Shown here piece by piece: positions 54,678 to 63,570 of a DNA stretch of 64,000 nt. This DNA comes from Halobacillus halophilus (lineage in GTDB: Bacteria > Bacillota > Bacilli > Bacillales > Halobacillaceae): positions 1-64,000 of the forward strand of contig NZ_JAIVAL010000014.1 in the NCBI RefSeq assembly GCF_020171985.1. The letters run 5' to 3'. The position numbers were made by a program, and so were the translations under genes. Below the pieces are notes generated by a model, which was given only the letters and a program-made list of their open reading frames with translations, did no database searches and had not been told where the DNA came from. The stretch's first letter is position 1. Each line of letters starts with the position of its first letter.

Positions 54678-55691
54678 TTACTTTTTACCTTTGACATAGT
54701 CCGCATCAAACAGGAACATCCGCATCAGCATCACGAGTGATGGAATCAGTAAAAACAGTCCGGCTATGAACACGGTAACTAGAGCAATTGCCATAGCTTC
54801 ACTTGTCACTCCCCCGGACAGTGTCACGTGCGGGTAAAGCAGGTAAGGCAGGTGTGAAGCTCCGTAGGCGAAGAAGGCTACAAAGAATTGGAGCATGACT
54901 GCGATGAAAGCCCATCCATAATACTTCCCTTGATAAATCAGGAATACTGCAGCCATAAAGAAGGCTACCGAGATTCCAAACACCCACCATAAATCAATCG
55001 CACGCTGAAAGTGGTCTGGATTTTGCTGACTGAGTGCAATAAACGTCGTCAAGCTGGCAATAATGGTTGGCGAACTCCAGAATAGCGCGTACTTTCGAAC
55101 TAAGTTGAGAGCAGGCTGATCCCCTGCACGATTTGCATAAAAAGTTAAAAACATGGAGCTGATATATAGGACCGAGACAATCGCCAGAAATACGACGCTC
55201 CATGAGAATGGGTTGGTAAACAGTTCTCCGTACATTAACTGAACCCCATTTTCCGTTTCCCTAATAAAACCGCCTTCAGATATGGTAAGAGCTGTGGATA
55301 GAGCAGCAGGTATTAATAACCCTGTAGCTCCGTACAAAAACATGTACAAATGATTTTCTTTTGATCCATAATTTTCAAAAGCATAAAAAGAGCCTCGAAT
55401 GGCTAACAGGACAATCGCAATACTCCCCGGTATTAATAGAGATTGACCGAAATAATAAGCCATATCCGGGAAAAATCCAATTAATCCAACAAAGAAAAAT
55501 ACAAAGAACACATTGGTAACTTCCCAGACTGGAGATAGATAACGGGAAATCAATTTGTTAATGATATGATCGTTCTTTGTAATCTTTGCAAAATAGGCAA
55601 AGAACCCTGCTCCGAAGTCAATCGATGCTACAATCAGGTAACCATATAGAAACACCCAAAGCACGGTAATACCTAATAATTCGTAACTCAT
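54678..55691 (-). CDS. cydB: Cytochrome bd ubiquinol/menaquinol oxidase subunit II
   Basis: A 337-residue membrane protein with about nine helices, family segments YGYLIVASIDFGAGF and LRGSFYAFE-like AIRGSFYAFENY. It stabilises the oxidase with CydA and binds no haem of its own in most members. Three bases separate it from cydA. No cydCD genes follow; the terminator is directly downstream. Confidence 0.96.
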   Translation of the reverse strand: MSYELLGITVLWVFLYGYLIVASIDFGAGFFAYFAKITKNDHIINKLISRYLSPVWEVTNVFFVFFFVGLIGFFPDMAYYFGQSLLIPGSIAIVLLAIRGSFYAFENYGSKENHLYMFLYGATGLLIPAALSTALTISEGGFIRETENGVQLMYGELFTNPFSWSVVFLAIVSVLYISSMFLTFYANRAGDQPALNLVRKYALFWSSPTIIASLTTFIALSQQNPDHFQRAIDLWWVFGISVAFFMAAVFLIYQGKYYGWAFIAVMLQFFVAFFAYGASHLPYLLYPHVTLSGGVTSEAMAIALVTVFIAGLFLLIPSLVMLMRMFLFDADYVKGKK

Positions 55692-55694
55692 GAC

Positions 55695-57050
55695 TTAGTT
55701 ACCCTCCTTTGTAGCTGCCACTTCAGGATAACGGTGTTCAAGTTCGTGTTCAGCTGGATTTCCTTTGAATATCTTACGCAGCGCAATTAAGCAGCCGATC
55801 GATAGCACGGTATATAATCCAATGAACAGAATGAGCATCCAGCCAACGTAAGGAGAGGTAGTCGCCCCTTCAGATACGGTCATAAATCCTCTAAGGATCC
55901 AAGGCTGACGTCCCAGTTCAGCAAATACCCAGCCAAATTCGACAGCGGCCATGGATAATGGCCCGAGAGAAGCAATCCCCCATAAGAGCAGCGGGTGATA
56001 TTCGTTCCACTTCTTCACCTTCCAGAATACAAGGTACAGAAGCGAAACTCCAAGTGTGAAGAAACCGATCGACACCATTAAGTCAAACATATAGTGAATC
56101 CAGAGCGGAGGCTGTTCGTCCTCTGGAATTTGATCCAGTCCGGTTACCTCTGCATTAAAGTCACCGTGAGCTAAAAAGCTTAAGCCATTTGGTATTCGAA
56201 TCGCGTTCTCTACTTCCTGATTTTCATTTAATGTACCAAAAACAACTAAGTCTGCCCCTTCTTCCGTTTCAAAATGCCATTCTCCTGCTGCCAATTTTTC
56301 TGGCTGCTCTTCAGCAAGGAATTTGGCAGATAAGTCACCTGCGATGGCAGTAGCTATAGCAAAAATGAATACGGAGACCACCGTAAGCTTCAAGGCCTTC
56401 ATATGATAAAGAGTGTTTTTCTTTTTCAAAAGATAAATTGCTGCAATGGTGGCCAGGACAGCTGCTGCAGTTAGATAAGAAGTAGAAACAACGTGTAAAA
56501 CCTTCGTAGGTGTCGCTGGGTTAAACATAGCAGCCAGCGGTTGAATAGACGTAACGGTATCCCCTTCCAGTTCAAACCCTTGCGGAGTGTTCAGAAAGCC
56601 GTTCACCGATGTGATAAAGAAAGCGGATAATGTAGAGCCGATCACTACTGGGATGGATAACAGCCAGTGGTATATAGGTTTTTTAAACCGGTCCCATGTA
56701 TAAAGATAAATTCCTAAGAATATAGCTTCAAAGAAAAATGCGAATGTTTCCATGAACAGCGGTAAAGCGATCACCTTACCGGCCAGCTGCATAAAGCTCG
56801 GCCATAATAGGGAAAGCTGCAGCCCAATCGCGGTTCCTGTCACAACCCCTACCGCTACTGTAATGGTAAATCCTCTTGTCCAGCGTCTCGCGAGCAGCGT
56901 ATAGTGAGGATCTTTCTTTTTAATTCCTATAAATTCTGCGATGGATATCATGACGGGAATACCTACACCAAGCGTAGCAAAAATCGCGTGATATCCAAGA
57001 GTAAGTGCAGTCAGCATGCGGCTAAGCGTAGCACTATCTAAATCAAACAT
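55695..57050 (-). CDS. cydA: Cytochrome bd menaquinol oxidase subunit I
   Basis: A 451-residue subunit I holding haem b558, b595 and d. His21 (LTLGYHAIFATLG) is a haem ligand, and GRQPWILRGFMTVSEGAT near residues 383-400 is the conserved Q-loop border. The short Q-loop matches the Bacillus type. High oxygen affinity lets the cell respire at low oxygen. A Rex-type operator lies about 105 bases upstream. Confidence 0.96.
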   Translation of the reverse strand: MFDLDSATLSRMLTALTLGYHAIFATLGVGIPVMISIAEFIGIKKKDPHYTLLARRWTRGFTITVAVGVVTGTAIGLQLSLLWPSFMQLAGKVIALPLFMETFAFFFEAIFLGIYLYTWDRFKKPIYHWLLSIPVVIGSTLSAFFITSVNGFLNTPQGFELEGDTVTSIQPLAAMFNPATPTKVLHVVSTSYLTAAAVLATIAAIYLLKKKNTLYHMKALKLTVVSVFIFAIATAIAGDLSAKFLAEEQPEKLAAGEWHFETEEGADLVVFGTLNENQEVENAIRIPNGLSFLAHGDFNAEVTGLDQIPEDEQPPLWIHYMFDLMVSIGFFTLGVSLLYLVFWKVKKWNEYHPLLLWGIASLGPLSMAAVEFGWVFAELGRQPWILRGFMTVSEGATTSPYVGWMLILFIGLYTVLSIGCLIALRKIFKGNPAEHELEHRYPEVAATKEGN

Positions 57051-57153
57051 CTTCCCTTCCCCCTCTTACTGCTAGTCAATCTAATAAATTCAGACAATCT
57101 ACTCCTAGTATAATAGGTGAAAACGGTTTAGGTACGATAGGTATATGACTATT

Positions 57154-57171
57154 TTGTGACAAACTTCACAA
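57154..57171. promoter_or_regulatory. Rex operator upstream of cydA
   Basis: TTGTGACAAACTTCACAA fits the Rex pattern TTGTGAAN4TTCACAA at 13 of 14 positions. It also contains TGTGA-N6-TCACA. Rex represses cydABCD in B. subtilis when NADH is low, so control by the NADH/NAD ratio is likely. A TATACT-type -10 lies between it and cydA. Confidence 0.72.
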
Positions 57172-57287
57172 AGTCTTAATTTTAAATTCATCATACATGA
57201 TATGGGCTTTGATGTCTAAATGCCTGCCTGAAACGTTATGTAGATTCTATTCCCTATCGCTTATGGTTTCTAACGATAGATTACATA

Positions 57288-57320
57288 CAAAAAGACACCC
57301 GGTTATGGGTGCCTTTTAGA
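57288..57320 (-). terminator. Terminator of the ABC exporter pair
   Basis: The stem AGGCACCC with GGGTGTCT is followed by TTTTTG on the minus strand. Confidence 0.8.
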
Positions 57321-57346
57321 CTTATGGAGTGATTGAAATTATTTAA

Positions 57347-59179
57347 CTAGATTGCATCAAGCATTTGGAACTGGGCTTTCACCAATTCATAATACTCACC
57401 TTTTTGATCCATTAATTCATCATGAGATCCGTTCTCAAGTATGCGCCCATTTTCCAGCACATAAATATTGTCCGCCTCACGGATCGTGGACAGCCGGTGA
57501 GCAATAATAATGGCCGTTCGACCATGTAACAATTTACGGAGGGCTTTCTGGATACGGACTTCCGTTTCGGTATCGATACTCGCCGTAGCTTCATCCAAAA
57601 TTAGAATTCGAGGATCGGCGAGTAAAGCACGGGCAAAGGAAAGCAGCTGCTTTTCTCCAGCTGATAGAATACTTCCTCGCTCTTCTACTTCTGTGTCATA
57701 TCCCTCGCTTAAACGGTTAATAAAATCTTCCGCTCCTACCACTTTAGCCGCTTCTTTCACTTCTTCATCACTGGCCGTTGGACGACCAAAGCGAATGTTT
57801 TCGAGAATAGTTCCGGAGAAGATAAAAGTATCCTGAAGCACGACACTGATTTGCTGCCTTACACTATCAATGGTGGCATCCTGCAAATCGACGCCGTCAA
57901 TTTTAACCGCTCCTTTTGTTGGATCGTAGAAACGGCTGATTAAATTGGCAATAGTCGATTTTCCGGAGCCGGTATGCCCGACGAGAGCCACCGTCTCTCC
58001 CTGCTTCATTTCTAGATTGATATCATGGAGAGCGATCCGTTTCTCATCATAAGCAAATTGAACATGATCAAATTCTATATGACCTTTCATGTCTTTCAGT
58101 TCAACTGCATTTGTCTTCTCTTTTACATTTGGCTGTTCATCCAGGAACTCAAAGATCCTTTCTGATGATGCCATCGCCATAAGCATTTGATTGTACATCA
58201 TACCCAGTCTTGAGATAGGTTCCCATAGCATACCAAGGTACAGTGCGAATAAGACGAATTTACCAATGGAGATATCTCCGCTTAGGATCAGATAGGCACC
58301 GAAAGAAATAAGGATAACGGTTCCTATCGCATTACTCATCTCTACGAACGGCCGGAACATCGCACTTTTTCTAGTGGCTGTATTCCAGGACTGGAAGTTA
58401 TCGCTGTTCACACCGTCGAAGTACTCTGCATTTTCTCTTTCCTGTGAAAAAGATTGTGTAATTCGAATCCCTTGAATACTCTCGTTCAAATGAGAGTTCA
58501 AACGAGACTGCTGAATCCGTACATCCTGCCAGGAGCGCCTGATATTACGGCGCAGCTTTGTAGAAATATAAAACATCAGCGGCATGATCACAAGAATGGC
58601 TAAAGCAAGCTTCGGACTCATCCAGAACAGAATTCCGATAATCCCTGTTAGCATGACTATATCCATAAGCAGGTTAATAATTCCATTCGTAAACAATTCC
58701 TGAAGAGAGTTAATATCATTCATTATTCTTACTAGAATGGAACCGGCTGATCTTGAATCAAAGAATTTGTGAGAAAGCCGCTGTACATGCGAAAACAAGT
58801 GCTGCCTAAGGTCATAAATTACATTCTGACCTAAGATATTTACATATTTAATCCGCAGTGTATTTGCAATATAACTAAGCATGTAAAGAATCGAAATACC
58901 GACTACGAGTTGAATTAAAAAATTCGTATCACTGTTACCGATCGCTTTATCAATCGCTACTCGCCCAATTAGGATCGGCACGACCAGACGGACAATCGTT
59001 GATACGAGCATTGCAATGATCGAGATCGGAAGCAGTGTTTTAGAGTAAGGCTTCACATAACGAAGCAGTCTCCACATTTGCGACCAGTTAAAGGGCTTTT
59101 CCACTGCCTGGTCCTGTGTATATTTAAAACGATTTAAATGTTTACTCGTGACAGGTTTATGTTTCGGTTTTTTTGCCAC
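57347..59179 (-). CDS. ABC exporter half-transporter (YfiC-like)
   Basis: A 610-residue half-transporter: a basic N-terminus, six helices (about 45-330) and an ATPase domain. Walker A GHTGSGKST, Walker B ILILDEATAS with the catalytic glutamate. The signature is not LSGGQ but LSAGEKQ, a degenerate form. It pairs with the gene at 59197, with a 17-base gap, as B. subtilis yfiBC. Start GTG at 59179. Likely a multidrug or lipid exporter; substrate unknown. Confidence 0.9.
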   Translation of the reverse strand: MAKKPKHKPVTSKHLNRFKYTQDQAVEKPFNWSQMWRLLRYVKPYSKTLLPISIIAMLVSTIVRLVVPILIGRVAIDKAIGNSDTNFLIQLVVGISILYMLSYIANTLRIKYVNILGQNVIYDLRQHLFSHVQRLSHKFFDSRSAGSILVRIMNDINSLQELFTNGIINLLMDIVMLTGIIGILFWMSPKLALAILVIMPLMFYISTKLRRNIRRSWQDVRIQQSRLNSHLNESIQGIRITQSFSQERENAEYFDGVNSDNFQSWNTATRKSAMFRPFVEMSNAIGTVILISFGAYLILSGDISIGKFVLFALYLGMLWEPISRLGMMYNQMLMAMASSERIFEFLDEQPNVKEKTNAVELKDMKGHIEFDHVQFAYDEKRIALHDINLEMKQGETVALVGHTGSGKSTIANLISRFYDPTKGAVKIDGVDLQDATIDSVRQQISVVLQDTFIFSGTILENIRFGRPTASDEEVKEAAKVVGAEDFINRLSEGYDTEVEERGSILSAGEKQLLSFARALLADPRILILDEATASIDTETEVRIQKALRKLLHGRTAIIIAHRLSTIREADNIYVLENGRILENGSHDELMDQKGEYYELVKAQFQMLDAI

Positions 59180-59196
59180 CTGGTTCTCCCCCCTTC

Positions 59197-60951
59197 TTAA
59201 GCATTAGAAGCATTTAGAATTTTTTCTTTATCCTGATACTGGATATCGTAGATCCTCTGATATGGGCCCCCGTTATCCACAAGTTCATCATGAATGCCTC
59301 GCTCTTTCACTTCTCCGTCTTCCAGTACGAGAATTTCATCCGCATGTTTCAAGGAAGAGATACGGTGGGCAATAATGAAGGTTGTCCTTCCTTTCATAAC
59401 CTCTTGCAGCGCCTTTTGAATCTGGAACTCCGTTTCCATATCCACGGCTGAAGTTGCATCATCCAAAATAAGAACTGAAGGATCGATCAGGATAGCTCTG
59501 GCAATCGCAATACGCTGCTTCTGTCCTCCAGATAGTCCCATTCCTCGTTCACCAAGCAGGGTGTCGTAACCCTCCGGCATTTCCATAATGAAGTCATGTG
59601 CCTGCGCCCGTTTAGCTGCATCCATCACATCTTCAATGGTCGCATCTGGATTTCCGTAGGATATATTTTCCTTAATTGTAGTAGAAAATAAAAAAGATTC
59701 CTGCAGAACAAATCCAATGTTTTTTCTTAGTGTTTTAAGTCCATATTCCTGGACAGGGGTGCCATCCAGTAAAACACGGCCTTTCTCTGGTTCATAAAAT
59801 CTGGTGATCAGCTGGGTAATACTGCTTTTACCTGCACCGGTAGCACCGATTAAACCAATCGTTTTGCCGGGAGGTGCATCAAAGGTAATATGTTTTAAAG
59901 CTGAATCGTCATCTTTTGAATAGGTTAAAGTTACATCTTCAAATGTTACATGACCCTGCAATCGATCTGCGACAATCGGTTCTTCTTTCTCCTGGATATC
60001 CTCTTCAGCTTCCAGTATTTCAAGTAAGCGTTCTCCAGATGCTTTTGACTGGGAGAAAAGGTTGATGACAAAGCCTAAGTTCATAAGAGGCCCGAGAATG
60101 TACCACACTAAACTGAAGAAGGCCACCAGTTCCCCTAGTTGAAGGGATCCGTTAATGACTAAGTAACCTCCGTAACCTAAAAGAGCTACGACGCATACGT
60201 TACCAATAAATTCCATTAAAGGGAAAAAGCGCGCCCATATATTAGACGTCGTAATATATTTCGATCGATAGTCTTCACTCCGGTCCGAAAACCTGCCGAT
60301 CTCAAAGCTTTCTCTAGAGAGTGATTTCACCGTATTCATCCCGCTGATATTTTCCTGTACTCTCGTATTCAGTTTTCCAAACGACTTCCGGATCCGTCGG
60401 AAGGCTGGGTGTACTCTACGATCAAAACTGTAAATCACGACAGCAAGAAACGGCATGGCCGCCATCGTCACAAGAGCAAGCGGAATGGAGTAATAAAACA
60501 TAACACTCAAACTAATGACAATGAGCAAGGTTATACGAATCAGTTCTGAAAAACCAAACGATAAAAAGAAGCGGAATCCTTCTACATCTGCCGTTAAACG
60601 GGACATTAGGTCTCCTGTTTTCGCATTATCGTAATATTTAAAGGATAGACGCTGCAGTTTTTTATATAACTCATCCCGAAGAGTGAAAACGGAGCTGATC
60701 CCGAAGTATTCTCCTAAGTATTGATGAAAATAGGTTGCGATCCCCTTCACGATCATTAACAAAATAAAAATGCCGCAAATGTATGGGATTAAATTATACT
60801 TTTCGTCCCGGATCACTTCATCTATCGTTTTTTGCAGGATGATTGGATAAACTACTGTGATTCCAGCTACGAAAATCAAGGACAATACCGATAAGAAAAA
60901 GAACTTGCGATAAGGCCAGTAAAACTGCTTTAATTTTTTAAAAGTCTCCAT
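59197..60951 (-). CDS. ABC exporter half-transporter (YfiB-like)
   Basis: A 584-residue half-transporter with six helices and an ATPase domain. Walker A GATGAGKSS and a canonical signature LSGGQKQR are present, but Walker B reads LILDDATSA, with aspartate in place of the catalytic glutamate. With its partner it forms one degenerate and one active ATP site. The ATG at 60951 follows GGAGGAGGGGG; upstream codons in the open frame are not needed. First gene of the pair. Confidence 0.9.
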   Translation of the reverse strand: METFKKLKQFYWPYRKFFFLSVLSLIFVAGITVVYPIILQKTIDEVIRDEKYNLIPYICGIFILLMIVKGIATYFHQYLGEYFGISSVFTLRDELYKKLQRLSFKYYDNAKTGDLMSRLTADVEGFRFFLSFGFSELIRITLLIVISLSVMFYYSIPLALVTMAAMPFLAVVIYSFDRRVHPAFRRIRKSFGKLNTRVQENISGMNTVKSLSRESFEIGRFSDRSEDYRSKYITTSNIWARFFPLMEFIGNVCVVALLGYGGYLVINGSLQLGELVAFFSLVWYILGPLMNLGFVINLFSQSKASGERLLEILEAEEDIQEKEEPIVADRLQGHVTFEDVTLTYSKDDDSALKHITFDAPPGKTIGLIGATGAGKSSITQLITRFYEPEKGRVLLDGTPVQEYGLKTLRKNIGFVLQESFLFSTTIKENISYGNPDATIEDVMDAAKRAQAHDFIMEMPEGYDTLLGERGMGLSGGQKQRIAIARAILIDPSVLILDDATSAVDMETEFQIQKALQEVMKGRTTFIIAHRISSLKHADEILVLEDGEVKERGIHDELVDNGGPYQRIYDIQYQDKEKILNASNA

Positions 60952-61228
60952 AATCCCCCTCCTCCAAATAATTTTAACGTATTTATAAATATATCGGGTA
61001 TCGAAATAAAATGCCACCCTTACGTGCCAATTTTTAAAAATTTCTGCCAGTTTGAACCCTTCAGCCAGTGACGATGGTCATATCCATTTATTAAAATCCA
61101 TTGGATCTATGAAGTAATTTTCAACGCAATATTCCCTATAAATATAAAACTTTTTCAGGGAACCTTAATCCAATCATAATCGTGAATCTGATAAAATCCG
61201 GCCCTGAAGTTTTACAACTCTCGTTAAT

Positions 61229-61273
61229 GTAAAAAAAGCAATCCCCATAGGTATATGGGAATTGCTTTCTTGG
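61229..61273 (-). terminator. ykuV terminator
   Basis: The stem AAGCAATTCCCATAT with ATGGGGATTGCTT (wobble) is followed by seven T on the minus strand. Confidence 0.88.
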
Positions 61274-61279
61274 CATTCC

Positions 61280-61732
61280 TTATTTTTGATTCAGACCAAG
61301 AACACGGTTCACACGTTTACGAAGCATTTTCATGCCGCCGCCTCCAGCTTGAAAGTGACGGAGATTTCCTTCTTCATCAAATACATAATAAGCAGGTACG
61401 TACTGATTATCGAATGCATCCGTAAGAGCATGCCGATTATCCACGTAAATCGGTTGAGTTATGCCATGCTCTTTCGCTACTTCCTGAATTTGATCTAAGT
61501 CGAGATCTTTTTCAGAACGAGGCATATGCACGGCAATTACGTTTAGATCATCACCATATTCATCACGGAATTCATTGACATTAGGCATGGCTTCTTTGCA
61601 CATGCCGCAGCTGACGGACCAAAAGTGAATTAAGGTTGGTTTATCCCCAATTAAATCTTCTTTCGTGAGTGGCTCACTATTATACCATGTGGTTGCTTCT
61701 GGCAAATCAGGCATTGGCGTTCTTAAACGCAT
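61280..61732 (-). CDS. ykuV: Thiol-disulfide oxidoreductase YkuV
   Basis: A 150-residue thioredoxin-fold protein without a signal peptide, so cytoplasmic. The active site is CGMC (Cys42 and Cys45) in HFWSVSCGMCKEAMP, and the cis-proline loop is VPAYYVF. The closing AGGGGMKMLRKRVNRVLG is like that of B. subtilis YkuV. It follows ahpA and probably reduces it or related thiols. Confidence 0.93.
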   Translation of the reverse strand: MRLRTPMPDLPEATTWYNSEPLTKEDLIGDKPTLIHFWSVSCGMCKEAMPNVNEFRDEYGDDLNVIAVHMPRSEKDLDLDQIQEVAKEHGITQPIYVDNRHALTDAFDNQYVPAYYVFDEEGNLRHFQAGGGGMKMLRKRVNRVLGLNQK

Positions 61733-61767
61733 AATCTAATCCTCCTCTTCCTTGCTTAAGATAGAGA

Positions 61768-61797
61768 AAGGTCTAACACCTGGCATGTTAGACCCTT
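61768..61797 (-). terminator. Weak terminator between ahpA and ykuV
   Basis: The stem GGTCTAACA with TGTTAGACC (7-base loop) is followed by TTTCTCT on the minus strand. It probably lowers ykuV expression without blocking it. Confidence 0.6.
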
Positions 61798-61820
61798 AAT
61801 CTTCATTTAGTAAAGGGAAC

Positions 61821-62363
61821 TTATAGAGTTTCTTGACCTGGCTTCCAGTTAGCCGGGCATAGTCCACCAGTTTGAAGTGCCTGCAGGACACGAAGCGTTT
61901 CATCTACATCGCGTCCAATATTGTTGTGGTTCACTACCTGGTACTGAAGCTCACCTTCAGGACTGATGATGAAAAGACCACGAAGAGCAACCCCTTCTTC
62001 TTCAATCAATACACCGTAGTCTTTAGATACCTGATGATTGGTATCGGCCGCTAAATGATATTCAAGGTCACCTAAACCGTTATCTTCGCGGGAAGTATTA
62101 ATCCACGCAAGGTGAGTGTGTATGGTATCTGTAGATACCCCGATGACTTCTGCATCCAGATCTTCGAATTCGTCGAAACGATCCGAAAGAGCTGTAATTT
62201 CTGTAGGGCATACAAATGTGAAGTCCATAGGGTAGAAGAAAAGGACTGTCCATTTGTCATTCTTCATGTTCTCTTCCAGTGATACTTTACCGAATTCTTT
62301 GTTTGGAAGTACTGCATCCATTTCAAAGCGTGGTGCTTGCTTGGCTACCATACGATCTGCCAT
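61821..62363 (-). CDS. ahpA: 2-Cys peroxiredoxin AhpA (YkuU)
   Basis: A 180-residue typical 2-Cys peroxiredoxin. Peroxidatic Cys52 in FTFVCPTE and resolving Cys169 in GGLCPANW. It reduces hydrogen peroxide or organic peroxides. The neighbours ykuV and ykuT match the B. subtilis order ykuT-ykuU-ykuV. Confidence 0.96.
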   Translation of the reverse strand: MADRMVAKQAPRFEMDAVLPNKEFGKVSLEENMKNDKWTVLFFYPMDFTFVCPTEITALSDRFDEFEDLDAEVIGVSTDTIHTHLAWINTSREDNGLGDLEYHLAADTNHQVSKDYGVLIEEEGVALRGLFIISPEGELQYQVVNHNNIGRDVDETLRVLQALQTGGLCPANWKPGQETL

Positions 62364-62413
62364 TTGAATCCCTCCGAAAAAAATAATGTAAAACTGTCTT
62401 TATCACAGTACCT

Positions 62414-62442
62414 AGTATAACGAGAACACTAATTATAGTCAA
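62414..62442 (-). promoter_or_regulatory. sigma-A promoter of ahpA
   Basis: TTGACT (62437-62442) and TATACT (62414-62419) are exactly 17 bases apart on the minus strand, 51 bases before the ahpA ATG. CTATAATTA overlapping the -35 resembles half of a PerR box. Confidence 0.7.
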
Positions 62443-62678
62443 TGTCACATAATAATAATTTTAATCTTTGTTGTTCCCGTAGAAAGTTTTCTTACGAATA
62501 GTATGTGCGACTCCGTTTCTCATTAAACAATAGTTCATCAGAAAAGTAAAACTATGTACGTCTCATCCCGAATGTTCTACATAAATTGCCAAAAAACGAA
62601 ATAATAATTGAAATGATTCTGGACTTTCCGATATTCTATAAAGGAACCCTAGCAAGTTTTGGAGAAAGGAGTCGTAAA

Positions 62679-63524
62679 ATGAATATATTTGAAGAAGGTT
62701 TTAAGTTTAATCCTTCCGTGGTTGTGGAGTGGATCATCACTGGAGGGCTCAAAATCCTCCTTTTACTTATTGCTTTTGCTATTGTGAAGCCGCTTGGTAA
62801 AAAAGCCATTGGTGCAGCAATGAAACGGATGAGCAATCAGCGGAAATTATCAAATGGACGAAGTCAGACGCTTGAAAAACTGGCCATTAATATTTTTTCC
62901 TATTCCATTACTTTTATTTTCATCGTCATGCTATTGAGTGCCCTTTCAATTGAAATTGGACCCCTGCTCGCGGGAGCCGGTATTGTGGGACTTGCTATTG
63001 GCTTCGGCGCTCAAGGACTGGTTTCCGATATTGTGACCGGTTTTTTCCTATTATCAGAGCGGCAGGTTGAAGTGGGAGACTATGTCACCGCTGGCGGATA
63101 TGACGGAGTGGTTGAGGAAGTAGGTATACGCACAACTCTGCTCCGCAGCTTTGATGGTACCCTTAATTTTATTCCTAACCGTAACATCTCAGGTGTCGCC
63201 AACCACTCCCGTGGAAACATGCGTGCACTGGTGGATATCGGCATAGGCTATGATGAAAACATTGATCAAGCTATGACTGTTCTAAAAGAGGTTGCTGATG
63301 AGTTTGCAAACGATGAGCGTTTTAAAGAAGGCCCAAGCGTTCTAGGTGTCCAAAGCTTAGGTTCCTCTGATGTGGTCATTCGCATCTTAGGAAAAACGGA
63401 AAATATGGAACAATGGGCTGTAGAGAGAGACTTAAGAAAAGCTATGAAAGAAGCTCTTGATCAAGCTGGTATTGAAATTCCATATCCTCATCAAGTATAT
63501 GTAACCAAAAAAGAGAACGATTAA
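62679..63524 (+). CDS. ykuT: MscS-type mechanosensitive channel (YkuT)
   Basis: A 281-residue small-conductance channel. One to three helices near the start, then the pore helix LLAGAGIVGLAIGFGAQGLVSDIVTGFF (about 95-122) and a soluble beta and alpha domain (GYDGVVEEVGIRTTLLRSFDGTLNFIPN). It releases solutes on hypo-osmotic shock, complementing the BCCT carrier and Ktr subunit. AAAGGAG precedes the ATG at 62679; 31 upstream codons in the open frame are not needed. Confidence 0.93.
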   Translation: MNIFEEGFKFNPSVVVEWIITGGLKILLLLIAFAIVKPLGKKAIGAAMKRMSNQRKLSNGRSQTLEKLAINIFSYSITFIFIVMLLSALSIEIGPLLAGAGIVGLAIGFGAQGLVSDIVTGFFLLSERQVEVGDYVTAGGYDGVVEEVGIRTTLLRSFDGTLNFIPNRNISGVANHSRGNMRALVDIGIGYDENIDQAMTVLKEVADEFANDERFKEGPSVLGVQSLGSSDVVIRILGKTENMEQWAVERDLRKAMKEALDQAGIEIPYPHQVYVTKKEND

Positions 63525-63540
63525 TCGCTCTCTTTTAAAA

Positions 63541-63570
63541 CAGGCCCGGGGCAACCCGGGCTATTTTATT
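63541..63570. terminator. Bidirectional terminator between ykuT and the CBS/CorC gene
   Basis: A perfect GCCCGGG stem with CCCGGGC closes on a GCAA tetraloop, with T on both sides. Confidence 0.85.

Noticed and set aside
57347-60951. CydCD identity for the ABC pair next to cydAB
   Set aside because: They are transcribed from their own unit with a terminator before cydA. Their N-termini, signatures and pairing match YfiB/YfiC-type exporters and not CydC/CydD.
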